From contig JACKBQ010000002.1 in the NCBI GenBank assembly GCA_020634455.1, positions 1,240,001 through 1,304,000 of the forward strand: a stretch of 64,000 nt of DNA, given 5' to 3'. Under the pieces are notes generated by a model that was given only the letters and a program-made list of their open reading frames with translations, ran no database searches and had not been told where the DNA came from. Source of the DNA: Ardenticatenaceae bacterium. GTDB lineage: Bacteria; Chloroflexota; Anaerolineae; Promineifilales; Promineifilaceae. Shown in pieces: positions 16,606 to 24,761 of this stretch (positions within the stretch are counted from its first letter, which is position 1; the number at the start of each line of letters is the position of its first letter). Position numbers and translations under genes: made by a program.

Positions 16606-17791
16606 TCCCAACCATGTGCCGCACGCGATCCAAATTAATTAGCAAATACCCCAGCCACCAAAACGGCGTTTCCACCAGTTTGGGGTACCGCTTGGCCAAA
16701 TTGTAGCGGCGGGGGAAGAAGGAGCGCAGCCAAAAGCGCACCATGTCCAGCCGGGAGCGAGCCAGTCGCCGGGCAATGTCCAGGCCGATGCCGGAGCGGT
16801 TGGTCGGGTTCGATTCGGATGCTTCGGCCAGCTCGGTTTTGTCCAGCCAGTTCAGCAGGGTGGGTGGACAATTTTCGCGTAGCGAGTTTAGCGCATTTGC
16901 CGGAATATCCAGTTGGGCGTATTTGCCCACAAACGTCAGCGCGGGGTAAATGAACCGGGCGATGTCGGGCTGCACTAATCTGCCGAACGTTTGCCAGTCG
17001 GCGGGCTGCATCTGGGCGCAAAGCTGGCGGATGTCGTCAATGTGCATCAGGCGGCCGCGCTGGATGATCCAGTCGCTGGTGGTGTGGGCGCAGACATGCA
17101 GCAGCAGGGCGGCGGGGTTGGGGATGCGGGCGGTTGTATTTTGCCAGTACGGCCGTTCCTCACTCTCCCGCCACATCACCTCCGCCAACTCATAGCCAAT
17201 CCCCGCATACTCTTCTCGCAGCGTAAAATGCACCTCCACCGGATGCACGTTGTCCGGCGCCCAAATATTTTCTTTGCGCTCGCCGCGCAGGTACACCTCG
17301 TCCTCCGCGCTGCGGGAGTAGTAGCGGTAGCCCAACTGGTTCAGCATGATTTCCCGGCTGGCAGCCACGTCTTTGGGGCGAATGAGCAAATCCAGGTCGG
17401 CCAACGGCCGTTTCAACGAATCTTGGTAGATGAGCGGCGCCAGCACCGCCCCCTTGAGCAAAATCGTTTCAATGCCTGCCTGCTTAAATGCAGCCAAAAT
17501 TTCGACACAGGCGTCCAGCATCACTTTGGTTCGTTCCCGGCTGGCGGTGTTGATGGTTTGGAGACGGCCGTTCACTTCCTCTGGCACCACAATCCCACTC
17601 TCAGCCACCCGATCCGCCAGCCAGGGCAGTGCGTTTTGCCAGTACACCACCCAGAGCGCCGCTTCCCATTCGGCCAATGACCAGTTGGAAACGGCCGTTC
17701 CATCCCCACCCGGCAACCAACGAGCCAACATGTTGGTCACGGTCATCAAATCTTCTGGGGGCAAATCGGGTCGTGTGGCAAGCTCTTTCAT
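16565..17791 (-). CDS. Nucleotidyltransferase-fold family protein (NTP_transf_5-like)
   Basis: The 408-residue product resembles the uncharacterised nucleotidyltransferase family PF14907. The key segment IETILLKGAVLAPLIYQDSL, then KRPLADLDLLIRPKDVAAS matches the LKG...R...DiDLLv pattern, with the paired Asp residues expected to bind metal. The rest is helical and includes PVEVHFTLREEY and LLLHVCAHTTSDWI. Family members often occur near polysaccharide or RiPP loci, but the real substrate is unknown. ATG 17791 (MKELATRPDLPP) is preferred over the frame extension to 17881, which runs through repeat DNA. The C-terminal residues KFYRRGRGGRGGG are encoded by an intergenic repeat arm. Confidence 0.8.
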   Translation of the reverse strand: MKELATRPDLPPEDLMTVTNMLARWLPGGDGTAVSNWSLAEWEAALWVVYWQNALPWLADRVAESGIVVPEEVNGRLQTINTASRERTKVMLDACVEILAAFKQAGIETILLKGAVLAPLIYQDSLKRPLADLDLLIRPKDVAASREIMLNQLGYRYYSRSAEDEVYLRGERKENIWAPDNVHPVEVHFTLREEYAGIGYELAEVMWRESEERPYWQNTTARIPNPAALLLHVCAHTTSDWIIQRGRLMHIDDIRQLCAQMQPADWQTFGRLVQPDIARFIYPALTFVGKYAQLDIPANALNSLRENCPPTLLNWLDKTELAEASESNPTNRSGIGLDIARRLARSRLDMVRFWLRSFFPRRYNLAKRYPKLVETPFWWLGYLLINLDRVRHMVGKFYRRGRGGRGGG

Positions 17792-17837
17792 CCTGCGGGC
17801 GAGTATAGTGAACCGCAACTGGAATGCAAAAAAAAAC

Positions 17838-17866
17838 CTCTCAACCCTCTGTGCCCTCTGTGGCAC
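17838..17866. repeat. Single arm of the ctctgtgg repeat family
   Basis: CTCTCAACCCTCTGTGCCCT and CTGTGGCACA match the right arm of the element at 60191-60262. It lies in the divergent space just upstream of the ABC-F promoter; I see no left arm nearby. Confidence 0.55.
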
Positions 17867-17872
17867 ATATCC

Positions 17873-17901
17873 TTGCCCCAAAACGCACCCCCAACTATCA
17901 T
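17873..17901 (+). promoter_or_regulatory. Promoter candidate for ABC-F gene, possibly leaderless
   Basis: TTGCCC (17873-17878), 17-base spacer, TATCAT (17896-17901). The ATG at 17908 follows after only six bases and no Shine-Dalgarno is present, which suggests the transcript starts at or near the start codon. Confidence 0.5.
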
Positions 17902-17907
17902 TCCCGC

Positions 17908-19944
17908 ATGATTATTTTGCAGGCCACCCAGCTAGAGCATTCTTTTGGCGCAGACGATTTGTTCGAGGACGTCTCGGCGGTGCTGCACGCCAAAGATCGG
18001 GTGGGGCTGGTAGGCCCCAACGGCGTGGGCAAAACGACGCTGCTGCTCATTCTGGCCGGACTGTTGGAGCCGACTGGCGGCAGCGTCAAGCGGGACGAAA
18101 ACCTGACGCTGGGCTATCTGCGGCAGGAGGCGGTGCTCACTTTTGCCGGGCAGGAAAACACGGTGTACGAGGAGATGCTCTCCGTTTTTGCCGATTTGCG
18201 GGGGCAAGAAGCGCGACTGCGGGAGTTGGAAGCCAGGATGGAAGCGGGGGAGATGGGCGAGGATGTGCTGGATGAATACGGCCGTATCCAAACCCTCTAC
18301 GAACACGGTGGCGGCTACGACTACCAGCACGACATCAAGCGCGTCCTGCACGGCCTCGGCTTTGCGCCGGACGAGTGGGACGTGCCCCTGGCCCACCTCA
18401 GCGGCGGCCAAAAAACGCGCGTCCTGCTGGGGCGGCTGCTGCTGGAAAAGCCCGATCTGCTCATCCTCGACGAGCCGACCAACCATCTGGACACCAGCGC
18501 CATCGAATGGCTGGAAAAAACGTTGCGCACCTGGGACGGCTGCCTGCTCATTGTCAGCCACGACCGCTACTTTTTAGATCGCGTGGTCAACCAGGTGTGG
18601 GCCATGACCCAATTTGGCGTCAAAAGCTACAAAGGCAGCTACACCGCCTACGTCCAACAGCGGGAAATCGAGTGGCAGCACGAAGAAACCGTGTTCAGCA
18701 ACGAGCTAGCCCGGCTGGAAGCCGAACTGGAATTCATCCGCAAAAATATTGCCGGGGGCAAAACCGACATTGCCAAGGGCAAACTCAAGCGGCTAACCCG
18801 CGACCTTGTGCTCATCGAAGAGCTGGGCGTGCTGGAGATGCAGGGCAAAAACTGGCTGCAAGTGGGCGAGCGCGTGCGCACCCTCACCGTCAACGAAGCC
18901 GCCCAGCGCATCAAAGAGCTGCCCACGCCCGCCAGCCGGATGCCCAAGCTTAAAATCAAGCTCAAGCCAGAGCAGCGCGGCAGCCGCTTTGTGCTGCGGA
19001 CCAAAAAGCTGCGCATTGGCTACCCCGGCAACATCCTGTTCAACTGCGACGACATCAACCTGGAGCGCCTCGACTGTGTGGCCCTGATTGGCCCCAACGG
19101 CAGCGGCAAGAGCAGCTTCATGCGCACGCTCATGGGCGAAATTGCCCCGCTGCGGGGCAAAATCCGGCTGGGAGATGGCCTGCTTCTGGGCTACTTTGCC
19201 CAGGGGCATGAGCAGCTAGACGTAAACCGACGGGTGCTGGATGAGGTGCTGGCACACAAACCGATGTCGCCGGAAGAGGCACGGAACTACCTGGGGCAAT
19301 ATTTGTTCCGAGGGGATGATGTGTTTAAGCAGGTGGGGGATTTGAGCGGGGGCGAACGCGGCCGTTTGGCCCTGGCCTTACTCGCGCTGGATGAAGCCAA
19401 CTTACTGCTGCTGGACGAGCCGACCAATCATCTGGACATCCCTTCGCAGGAGGCGCTGCAAGCGGTGCTGGAGCAATTCGACGGCACGATTGTGCTGGTG
19501 AGCCACGATCGCTACCTGGTAGACCGCCTGGCTACCCAAATTTGGGAGCTGCGGGACGATGGCGACCACGGTCGCTTGCACATTTTCGACGGCACCTACC
19601 AGGAATTTTTGGCTACCAAAGAGGGGGGCGAAGCGATTATCAAAACCGTCTCGTCCAAAGTGGCGCTGCCCAGCAAGGAAAAAGAGCTGCCGCCCATTAA
19701 CCTGGACTGGATTGAAGATGTGGTAGACCCGCTAAAAGTCACCGCCGAAGATCGCCGCGAGCGCAACCGCCGCATTCGTGAACTGACCGAGCAAATTGAG
19801 GCAACTGAAGGCTGGCTGGAGCAGCTCACCTTTCAACTCGCCCGTGCCCAAGGTGCCCGCAAAGAAGAGCTGGAGCAGGAACGCACCATCGCCCAAGCCG
19901 AACTCGCCACCCTCTCCGCCAAACTGGACGATTTGCTACTTTAA
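17908..19944 (+). CDS. ABC-F family ATPase (Uup/YdiF-like)
   Basis: A 678-residue soluble protein with two ABC domains in one chain and no membrane segment. ABC1: GPNGVGKTT, LSGGQKTRVLLGRLL, LILDEPTNHLD. The linker around YVQQREIEWQHEETVFSNEL to LERLTRDLV-like residues is the ABC-F arm/linker that contacts the ribosome. ABC2: GPNGSGKSS, LSGGERGRLALALL, LLLDEPTNHLD. A charged C-terminal coiled coil (DRRERNRRIRELTEQIEA) resembles Uup-type tails. ABC-F proteins act on the ribosome E-site in translation rescue or antibiotic protection; which role applies is not decidable. ATG 17908 is the first residue of the conserved N-terminus; upstream in-frame sequence is repeat. The alaS leader promoter starts eight bases after its stop. 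Confidence 0.93.
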   Translation: MIILQATQLEHSFGADDLFEDVSAVLHAKDRVGLVGPNGVGKTTLLLILAGLLEPTGGSVKRDENLTLGYLRQEAVLTFAGQENTVYEEMLSVFADLRGQEARLRELEARMEAGEMGEDVLDEYGRIQTLYEHGGGYDYQHDIKRVLHGLGFAPDEWDVPLAHLSGGQKTRVLLGRLLLEKPDLLILDEPTNHLDTSAIEWLEKTLRTWDGCLLIVSHDRYFLDRVVNQVWAMTQFGVKSYKGSYTAYVQQREIEWQHEETVFSNELARLEAELEFIRKNIAGGKTDIAKGKLKRLTRDLVLIEELGVLEMQGKNWLQVGERVRTLTVNEAAQRIKELPTPASRMPKLKIKLKPEQRGSRFVLRTKKLRIGYPGNILFNCDDINLERLDCVALIGPNGSGKSSFMRTLMGEIAPLRGKIRLGDGLLLGYFAQGHEQLDVNRRVLDEVLAHKPMSPEEARNYLGQYLFRGDDVFKQVGDLSGGERGRLALALLALDEANLLLLDEPTNHLDIPSQEALQAVLEQFDGTIVLVSHDRYLVDRLATQIWELRDDGDHGRLHIFDGTYQEFLATKEGGEAIIKTVSSKVALPSKEKELPPINLDWIEDVVDPLKVTAEDRRERNRRIRELTEQIEATEGWLEQLTFQLARAQGARKEELEQERTIAQAELATLSAKLDDLLL

Positions 19945-19951
19945 TTTGCCG

Positions 19952-19980
19952 TTGACACTCCAGGAGTGATTTGTTACCAT
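19952..19980 (+). promoter_or_regulatory. Promoter of the alaS leader and alaS
   Basis: TTGACA (19952-19957), 17-base spacer, TACCAT (19975-19980), with TG one base before the -10 (extended -10). The predicted start at about 19986-19988 coincides with the ATG of the leader ORF. Confidence 0.8.
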
Positions 19981-19987
19981 CTGCTCC

Positions 19988-20071
19988 ATGATAACTTTTG
20001 TGAACACACAAACGCGCAATGCCGCCGCAGCCGCCGCCCAGACCATCAGTCTGGCAAATGCTGCTGCCTGA
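19988..20071 (+). CDS. Alanine-rich leader peptide of alaS
   Basis: A 27-codon ORF (ATG 19988 to TGA 20069-20071) reading MITFVNTQTRN, six consecutive Ala codons (20021-20038), QTISLAN, then three more Ala codons before the stop. Nine of 27 codons are Ala in a gene-free stretch immediately upstream of alanyl-tRNA synthetase. No Shine-Dalgarno is present and the ATG coincides with the predicted transcription start, so translation is probably leaderless. The six-Ala block lies just before the structures that decide between terminator and antiterminator. The peptide itself probably has no function; ribosome progress over it would be the signal. No family resemblance is needed for this call, and none is claimed. 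Confidence 0.85.
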   Translation: MITFVNTQTRNAAAAAAQTISLANAAA

Positions 20072-20140
20072 GTTTTCACCACAATTTAAGCGCAGCACCT
20101 GAGCCGCCAGACTGAACCTTAAGCAGTCTGGCGGTTTTTT
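20038..20140 (+). promoter_or_regulatory. Transcription attenuator of alaS
   Basis: Three competing pairings are visible. Hairpin 1:2: CCAGAC (20038-20043) with GTCTGG (20049-20054), overlapping the end of the Ala-codon run. Antiterminator: TCAGTCTGGC (20046-20055) with GCCAGACTGA (20106-20115), 10 bp. Terminator: CCGCCAGACTG (20104-20114) with CAGTCTGGCGG (20124-20134). A ribosome stalled on Ala codons would block hairpin 1:2 and free the antiterminator arm; one reaching the stop codon would cover part of that arm and allow termination. This is the logic of trp/his/pheST-type attenuators. No T-box features (no T-box core, no AG-rich specifier loop) are seen. Confidence 0.85.
20104..20140 (+). 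terminator. Intrinsic terminator in the alaS leader
   Basis: A perfect 11-bp GC-rich stem (20104-20114 with 20124-20134), nine-base loop and six T (20135-20140). It is placed before, not after, a gene, as expected for attenuation. Confidence 0.93.
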
Positions 20141-20157
20141 GTTGCTACGGTAAAATT

Positions 20158-20254
20158 CCGGTAATCGGTGAACGGTAAACGGTAATCAGTGGTCGGTGAG
20201 AAAAAACCGATTACGGATTACCGATTACAGATTACGGACAACCGATTACCGAAA
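20158..20254. repeat. Hairpin repeat, cggtaatcggt family, in the alaS 5' region
   Basis: CGGTAATCGGT at the left end is the exact reverse complement of ACCGATTACCG at the right end; degenerate units (GGTAAACGGTAATC; CCGATTACGGATTACC) fill the arms. It lies between the attenuator terminator and the alaS RBS. A related copy is at 27031-27127. Confidence 0.75.
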
Positions 20255-20267
20255 AAACGGAGTGAAA

Positions 20268-22952
20268 ATGAGACCCACAACCAGTAATGAAATTCGCAAA
20301 GCATTTTTAGATTATTTTAATGAGGTGCAGCACGAAGTGGTGGCCAGTGCGCCGCTGCCGCAGCACGACAATCCCACCCTGCTATTTACCAACGCTGGGA
20401 TGAACCAGTTTGTGGATGTGTTTTTGGGGCGGGAGAAACGGCCGTACACTCGCGCCGCCACCGCCCAAAAAGTAATGCGTGTCCAGGGCAAGCACAACGA
20501 TCTGGAAAACGTCGGCCCGTCGCCGCGTCACCACACCTTTTTTGAGATGATGGGCAACTTCTCCTTTGGCGACTACTTCAAAAAAGAAGCGATAGACTTT
20601 GCCTGGCAGTTCGTGACGGGCGTGATGGGGCTGGCAGAAGAGCGTCTTTGGGCGACCATTTACACTGACGACGACGAATCGTTCGAGCTGTGGCAGCGTT
20701 GCCTGCCTGCCGAAAAAATTCTGCGCTTTGGCAAAAAAGATAACTTCTGGGAAATGGGCGAAACCGGTCCCTGCGGCCCCAACTCCGAAATTTTTTACTA
20801 CATGGGCGACATGGCCACCTGCGACCCCAACCAGCTCAACGCCGATGATGACGAGGAGTTTCTGGAGTTTTGGAACCTCGTTTTCATGCAGTTCAACCGG
20901 GAAAAGGATGGTAGCCTGACGCCGCTACCCAAACCTTCTGTTGATACAGGTTTAGGTCTGGAGCGCATGGTTCGCATCATGCAGCAAAAGGACAACACCT
21001 ACGACACCGACCTGTTCAGCGGCGCATTGGACCGCGTGCAGGCGCTGCTGGGCGACAGCGACGAGCTGCGACAAGAGCATCTGGTTGGCTATCGCGTCAT
21101 TGCCGATCATGGGCGGGCGGCGACCTTTTTAATTGCCGACGGCGTGCGCCCCGGCAGCACCGGCGCGGGCTACGTCCTGCGCATGATCATCCGGCGGGCG
21201 GTGCGTTTTGGCTACAGCATTGGCTTCACCGGCCCATTTTTGGCCGAAATTGCGAAGGTCTACATTGAACAGATGGGCGAAGCGTACCCGGAACTCAAGC
21301 TGCGCGAGGAGCACGTGCTGCGCACCCTGACGCAGGAAGAGAAGAAATTTGCCCGCACGCTGGAATCGGCGCTGGTGCAGCTGCACCAGGTGATGGCGGA
21401 GCTGAGCGAGAAAGGTGAGAAAGCGATTTCTGGCGAGGTGGCCTTTGATTTGTACGCCACCCACGGCCTGCCGCTGGAAATTACCCGCGATGTGGTGCAG
21501 GAGCGCGGTTTCACCGTTGATGAAAAAGGGTACAACGCAGCGCGCGAGGCGCATGCGATTGCCAGTGGCAAGGGAGCGTTTGGCGAATACAGCGGGGACA
21601 CGGGTGTGTACGGCCGTCTCCTCACCAATCTCCAAGCCACTGGCCAACTGGAAGATGGTGTGGAGTACGATCCGTACATGGGTTCCGAAACCGAGTCGGA
21701 AATTGTGGGCCTCATCCGTGATGGCGAGCTGGTTGAGTCGGTGAAGGCGGGCGATAAGGTGGAGATGGTAACGGCCGTTTCCAACTTCTACGTCGAGTCC
21801 GGTGGCGAGGTGAGCGACAATGGCCAGCTTGTGGGACTGGATGGCGGCGCGATTTTCCGCGTGGACGACACGCGCAAGCCGCTCAACGGCTTGGTGGTGC
21901 TGGTCGGCGAGGTGGTGCAGGGCGAATTTAGCCTCAACCAGCCTGTCCGCTTGCAGGTAGATGATTCGCGCCGCAGCGACATTCGCCGCAACCACACCGC
22001 CACCCACATTTTGCACCAGGAGCTGCGCGACCGACTCGGCACGCACGTTACCCAGGCGGGTTCGCTCGTTGCCCCAGACCGGCTGCGCTTCGACTTCACC
22101 CACGATCACGGCGTGGACAACAGTACGCTGGCCGAAATTGAAGAGAAGATCAACGGCGCGATTTTGGCCAACTATCCCGTGGAAATTGAGTACATGGGCC
22201 AGAAAGAGGCGATTGGCCAGGGGGCGATGGCGCTCTTTGGCGAGAAGTATGGCGAGATTGTGCGCACGGTGCAGATTGGGCATGAGGGGGAACGGCCGTA
22301 CAGCTTCGAGCTTTGTGGTGGTCTGCACGTGTCCGAAACCAACGACATCGGCCTGTTCCGCTTCACCAGCGAAGGCGCCGTCTCCGCAGGCGTACGCCGC
22401 GTGGAGGCGGTGACCGGTCGCGCGGCGCGGCAGCTCATCGCCGAGCGGCTGAATTTGCTGGACCGGCTGGCGGGGCAGCTAAACGTGCCCGTTTCTGAGC
22501 TAGAATCCCGGGTTGAGGCGCTGCAAGCGGAGCAGAAGGCGGCCCAAAAGCGTATCGAGCAGATGCAGCAAAAATTGGCGGCATTCCAGTTTGATTCGAT
22601 TTTGGCTCAGACGCAAGAAGTGGCAGGCGTGAAATTGCTCACCGCTCAGGTTGACGGCGTGGATGTCGATGGCCTGCGCCAGATGGCGGATCGGTTCCGG
22701 GACACTGTGGGGTCGGGAACGGCCGTTCTGGCCACAGTCAACAACGGCAAACCGATCTTCATCGTTGCCGTCACCAAAGATTTGATCCCGCGCGGCATCA
22801 AAGCGGGCGACATCGTGCGCGACGTGGCCAAAGTGGTTGGCGGCGGCGGCGGCGGGCGCCCCGACATGGCCCAGGCGGGCGGCAAGGATGCGTCCAAGCT
22901 GCCGGAGGCGCTGGCGCTGGTGCCGAGTCTGATTGAGAAGGCGCTAAGTTAA
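20268..22952 (+). CDS. alaS: Alanyl-tRNA synthetase
   Basis: The 894-residue enzyme charges tRNA-Ala. It shows the class II core from the N-terminus (ALDYF-like FLDYFNEVQHEVV, LFTNAGMNQFVDVFLGRE, RHHTFFEMMGNFSFGDYFK), GLGLERMVRIMQ, the editing-domain zinc motif HTATH near residue 577 with CGGLH near 682, and the C-terminal DHHA1/C-Ala domain with GGGGGGRPDMAQAGG. ATG 20268 is fixed by GGAG at 20259-20262; the upstream in-frame extension is repeat DNA. Expression is probably controlled by the Ala-codon leader and attenuator upstream. Downstream come a baseplate-J-like gene, a Nudix gene, ruvX and mltG; alaS, ruvX and mltG are neighbours in many Gram-positive bacteria too. Confidence 0.97.
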   Translation: MRPTTSNEIRKAFLDYFNEVQHEVVASAPLPQHDNPTLLFTNAGMNQFVDVFLGREKRPYTRAATAQKVMRVQGKHNDLENVGPSPRHHTFFEMMGNFSFGDYFKKEAIDFAWQFVTGVMGLAEERLWATIYTDDDESFELWQRCLPAEKILRFGKKDNFWEMGETGPCGPNSEIFYYMGDMATCDPNQLNADDDEEFLEFWNLVFMQFNREKDGSLTPLPKPSVDTGLGLERMVRIMQQKDNTYDTDLFSGALDRVQALLGDSDELRQEHLVGYRVIADHGRAATFLIADGVRPGSTGAGYVLRMIIRRAVRFGYSIGFTGPFLAEIAKVYIEQMGEAYPELKLREEHVLRTLTQEEKKFARTLESALVQLHQVMAELSEKGEKAISGEVAFDLYATHGLPLEITRDVVQERGFTVDEKGYNAAREAHAIASGKGAFGEYSGDTGVYGRLLTNLQATGQLEDGVEYDPYMGSETESEIVGLIRDGELVESVKAGDKVEMVTAVSNFYVESGGEVSDNGQLVGLDGGAIFRVDDTRKPLNGLVVLVGEVVQGEFSLNQPVRLQVDDSRRSDIRRNHTATHILHQELRDRLGTHVTQAGSLVAPDRLRFDFTHDHGVDNSTLAEIEEKINGAILANYPVEIEYMGQKEAIGQGAMALFGEKYGEIVRTVQIGHEGERPYSFELCGGLHVSETNDIGLFRFTSEGAVSAGVRRVEAVTGRAARQLIAERLNLLDRLAGQLNVPVSELESRVEALQAEQKAAQKRIEQMQQKLAAFQFDSILAQTQEVAGVKLLTAQVDGVDVDGLRQMADRFRDTVGSGTAVLATVNNGKPIFIVAVTKDLIPRGIKAGDIVRDVAKVVGGGGGGRPDMAQAGGKDASKLPEALALVPSLIEKALS

Positions 22953-22956
22953 TAAC

Positions 22957-23025
22957 GAGACTGGAGACTAGATGACTAGAGACCAAAAAGTCTCCAGTCT
23001 CCAATCTCCAATCTCCAATCTCCTT
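22957..23025. repeat. Intergenic hairpin repeat, gagactggagactagatg family
   Basis: GAGACTGGAGACTAGATGAC on the left is answered by GTCTCCAGTCTCCAATCTCC on the right, with two further CAATCTC units. It fills the space between alaS and the next ATG. Related in style to 10007-10068. Confidence 0.65.
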
Positions 23026-23026
23026 C

Positions 23027-24586
23027 ATGCAAATAATCCACCTCGACGATTCTGACGACATCATCTCCATTTGCGACCGGTTGACCTGGGCAGGCGAGCA
23101 GCAGGCGCTGCTGGTGTTGCCGGAGGATGGCGGCGTGTTGCGTGAGGGGCTCGATTTGGTACGCCTGCGCCGCTTTGCCGACCGGCAGCGGCTCGAAGTA
23201 GGGCTGGTGACGCCCGACGTGCCGATTTTGCGGCAAGCGCAGGCCATCGGGCTGCCGGTTTTTCCTTCTGTCGAGATTGCCGAGACGAGCCGCCGGGGCT
23301 GGTGGCGTGGCCGTAAACGCTCTGAGCGGGTGGGGCTGCCCACGGTTGGCGATGGGGAGTGGGAACAGTTTTTTGAAGATCGACCCAACCCTGGTTTAGA
23401 CACTGCCGACCGCCAGGAAGTGAATCGCCGCCTCGCACCAAAATCAACTTTGCGACTGTGGCTGGTGCGTTATCTGGCCATCGCTCTTTTTTGCCTCACG
23501 CTTGCCATTTTGTACGTCGCTTTCACCTACGCTGTGCCCGGCGCAACGATTGTTTTGCAACCGGAAACTGAGATGGTGCAGGTGGAGCGGGCCGTTATTG
23601 CTGATCCGGCCGTAGAGACGGTAGATTACGCGCTGAACACCGTCCCGGCGCGTTTGCTCACCACGACTGAATCGTGGCAAACCAGCGTGGCCACGACCGG
23701 TTCTGTTGAGCAGCCGGATGCACCCGCGCGAGGCATGGTGCTGTTTGTGAACCAGCTGCCCCAGGCGGTAACGATTCCGGCTGGTACGCGGGTGGGCACG
23801 TCGGACGGCAGCAACATTACCTTCCAGACGCTGGCGGAGGTGGTGCTGGCCGAAGCGGTGGGCAGCACGGCCGAAGTTGAGGTCATCGCCGAAACGCCGG
23901 GGCCGCAGGGGAACGTGGCGGCCAATCTGGTGAACCGGGTGCAGGGGCCGCTCGATTTGCAGGTGGAGGTGCGCAATCTGGAGGAGATGACGGGCGGTGC
24001 GGTGCGAGAAACGGCCGCTGTCTCCCCGGAAGATCAGGAGCGATTGCGGGCGCAGGCGCTGCAATTTTTGCAGGCAGTGGCGCTGGCCAACATGGAAGCG
24101 CAGCTCACGGAGCGCGAATTCATTTCGAAGGACACCATGCGCGTTGTGGCGATTTTGGATGAGACGTTTTCGCACGATGTGGGCGAACAGACTGCGGAAC
24201 TGACGCTGGTGCTGCGGGCCGAATTGCAGGGAACGGCCGTTGACACCACGATCGCTTCCGGTTTAGCTTTTGACTCGCTGGGGCAGGCGGTGCCGGACGG
24301 CTTTACGCTGGTGCCAGACAGCATTCGCTTTAGCAGCGGCAACGTGGTGGCCGTGGACGACTCAGGCCGGGTCACATTTTCGATGATTGGCGAGGGGATT
24401 GTGGCGGCCAACTTGGCGCTGGATGGACCAATTACGGCCGTTACCGGGCAATCTCCAGAAACGGCAGTTGCCTACCTGTACCAAAATCTCCCCCTCCGCG
24501 CCGTGCCCAGGCTGGACATCTGGCCGCTCTGGTTTGACCGGGTACCGTATTTGGTGACGCGGATTCAGACGGAGATTGAGCCGTGA
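23027..24586 (+). CDS. Baseplate-J-like single-pass membrane protein
   Basis: A 519-residue protein. The N-terminal 140 residues are cytoplasmic and partly Rossmann-like (MQIIHLDDSDDIISICDRL, LLVLPEDGGVL). One transmembrane helix follows at about 148-170 (LAIALFCLTLAILYVAFTY). The large outer part contains a baseplate_J-like fold: MVLFVNQLPQAVTIPAGTRV, FQTLAEVVLAEA and GPQGNVAANLVNRV. Such proteins exist in Chloroflexota and Cyanobacteria outside phage; their role is not established. No other phage tail genes are near, so a prophage remnant is unlikely. The ATG directly follows a repeat and lacks a clear ribosome binding site. Confidence 0.7.
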   Translation: MQIIHLDDSDDIISICDRLTWAGEQQALLVLPEDGGVLREGLDLVRLRRFADRQRLEVGLVTPDVPILRQAQAIGLPVFPSVEIAETSRRGWWRGRKRSERVGLPTVGDGEWEQFFEDRPNPGLDTADRQEVNRRLAPKSTLRLWLVRYLAIALFCLTLAILYVAFTYAVPGATIVLQPETEMVQVERAVIADPAVETVDYALNTVPARLLTTTESWQTSVATTGSVEQPDAPARGMVLFVNQLPQAVTIPAGTRVGTSDGSNITFQTLAEVVLAEAVGSTAEVEVIAETPGPQGNVAANLVNRVQGPLDLQVEVRNLEEMTGGAVRETAAVSPEDQERLRAQALQFLQAVALANMEAQLTEREFISKDTMRVVAILDETFSHDVGEQTAELTLVLRAELQGTAVDTTIASGLAFDSLGQAVPDGFTLVPDSIRFSSGNVVAVDDSGRVTFSMIGEGIVAANLALDGPITAVTGQSPETAVAYLYQNLPLRAVPRLDIWPLWFDRVPYLVTRIQTEIEP

Positions 24587-24589
24587 ATG

Positions 24590-24648
24590 AGTATGCAAGT
24601 GGCAAGTAATTCGCTTGAATACTTGCAAACCTGCATACTTGCACACTT
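24590..24648. repeat. Intergenic hairpin repeat, gcaagtggcaagt family
   Basis: GTATGCAAGTGGCAAGT on the left pairs imperfectly with ACTTGCAAACCTGCATACTT on the right. Same family as 4186-4266. Confidence 0.6.
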
Positions 24649-24721
24649 TATTTGTGAATCGTAGGGGAAACGACAAGTCAAAACGGCCGTAATCCAGACA
24701 ATCAAATAGCCACAGCTCAAT

Positions 24722-24753
24722 TCTCTCAAATCTCTGTGTTCTCTGTGGCAAAA
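24722..24753. repeat. Single arm of the ctctgtgg repeat family
   Basis: CTCAAATCTCTGTGTTCTC followed by TGTGGCAAAAGA resembles the right arm of 60191-60262 and lies directly before the Nudix ATG. An ACGGCCGT site lies upstream at about 24682-24689. Confidence 0.55.
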
Positions 24754-24761
24754 GAAAAAAC

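Noticed and set aside
16375..16611. Small ORF reading TAEDAEGAEE and STDFTDYTDF
   Set aside because: It is the translation of two intergenic repeat families; such peptides are a known by-product of these repeats in environmental genomes, not a gene.
19945..20267. T-box riboswitch upstream of alaS
   Set aside because: No T-box sequence and no specifier stem; the Ala-codon ORF and three competing stems explain the region better.
21129..22328. 399-codon minus-strand open frame opposite alaS
   Set aside because: It is the mirror of a highly conserved synthetase, has no RBS and no family motifs; high G+C makes long antisense frames common here.
23027..24586. Prophage remnant suggested by the baseplate-J-like protein
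   Set aside because: Single gene with a membrane helix, no other tail, capsid or lysis genes nearby, and the native ACGGCCGT motif is present in it.
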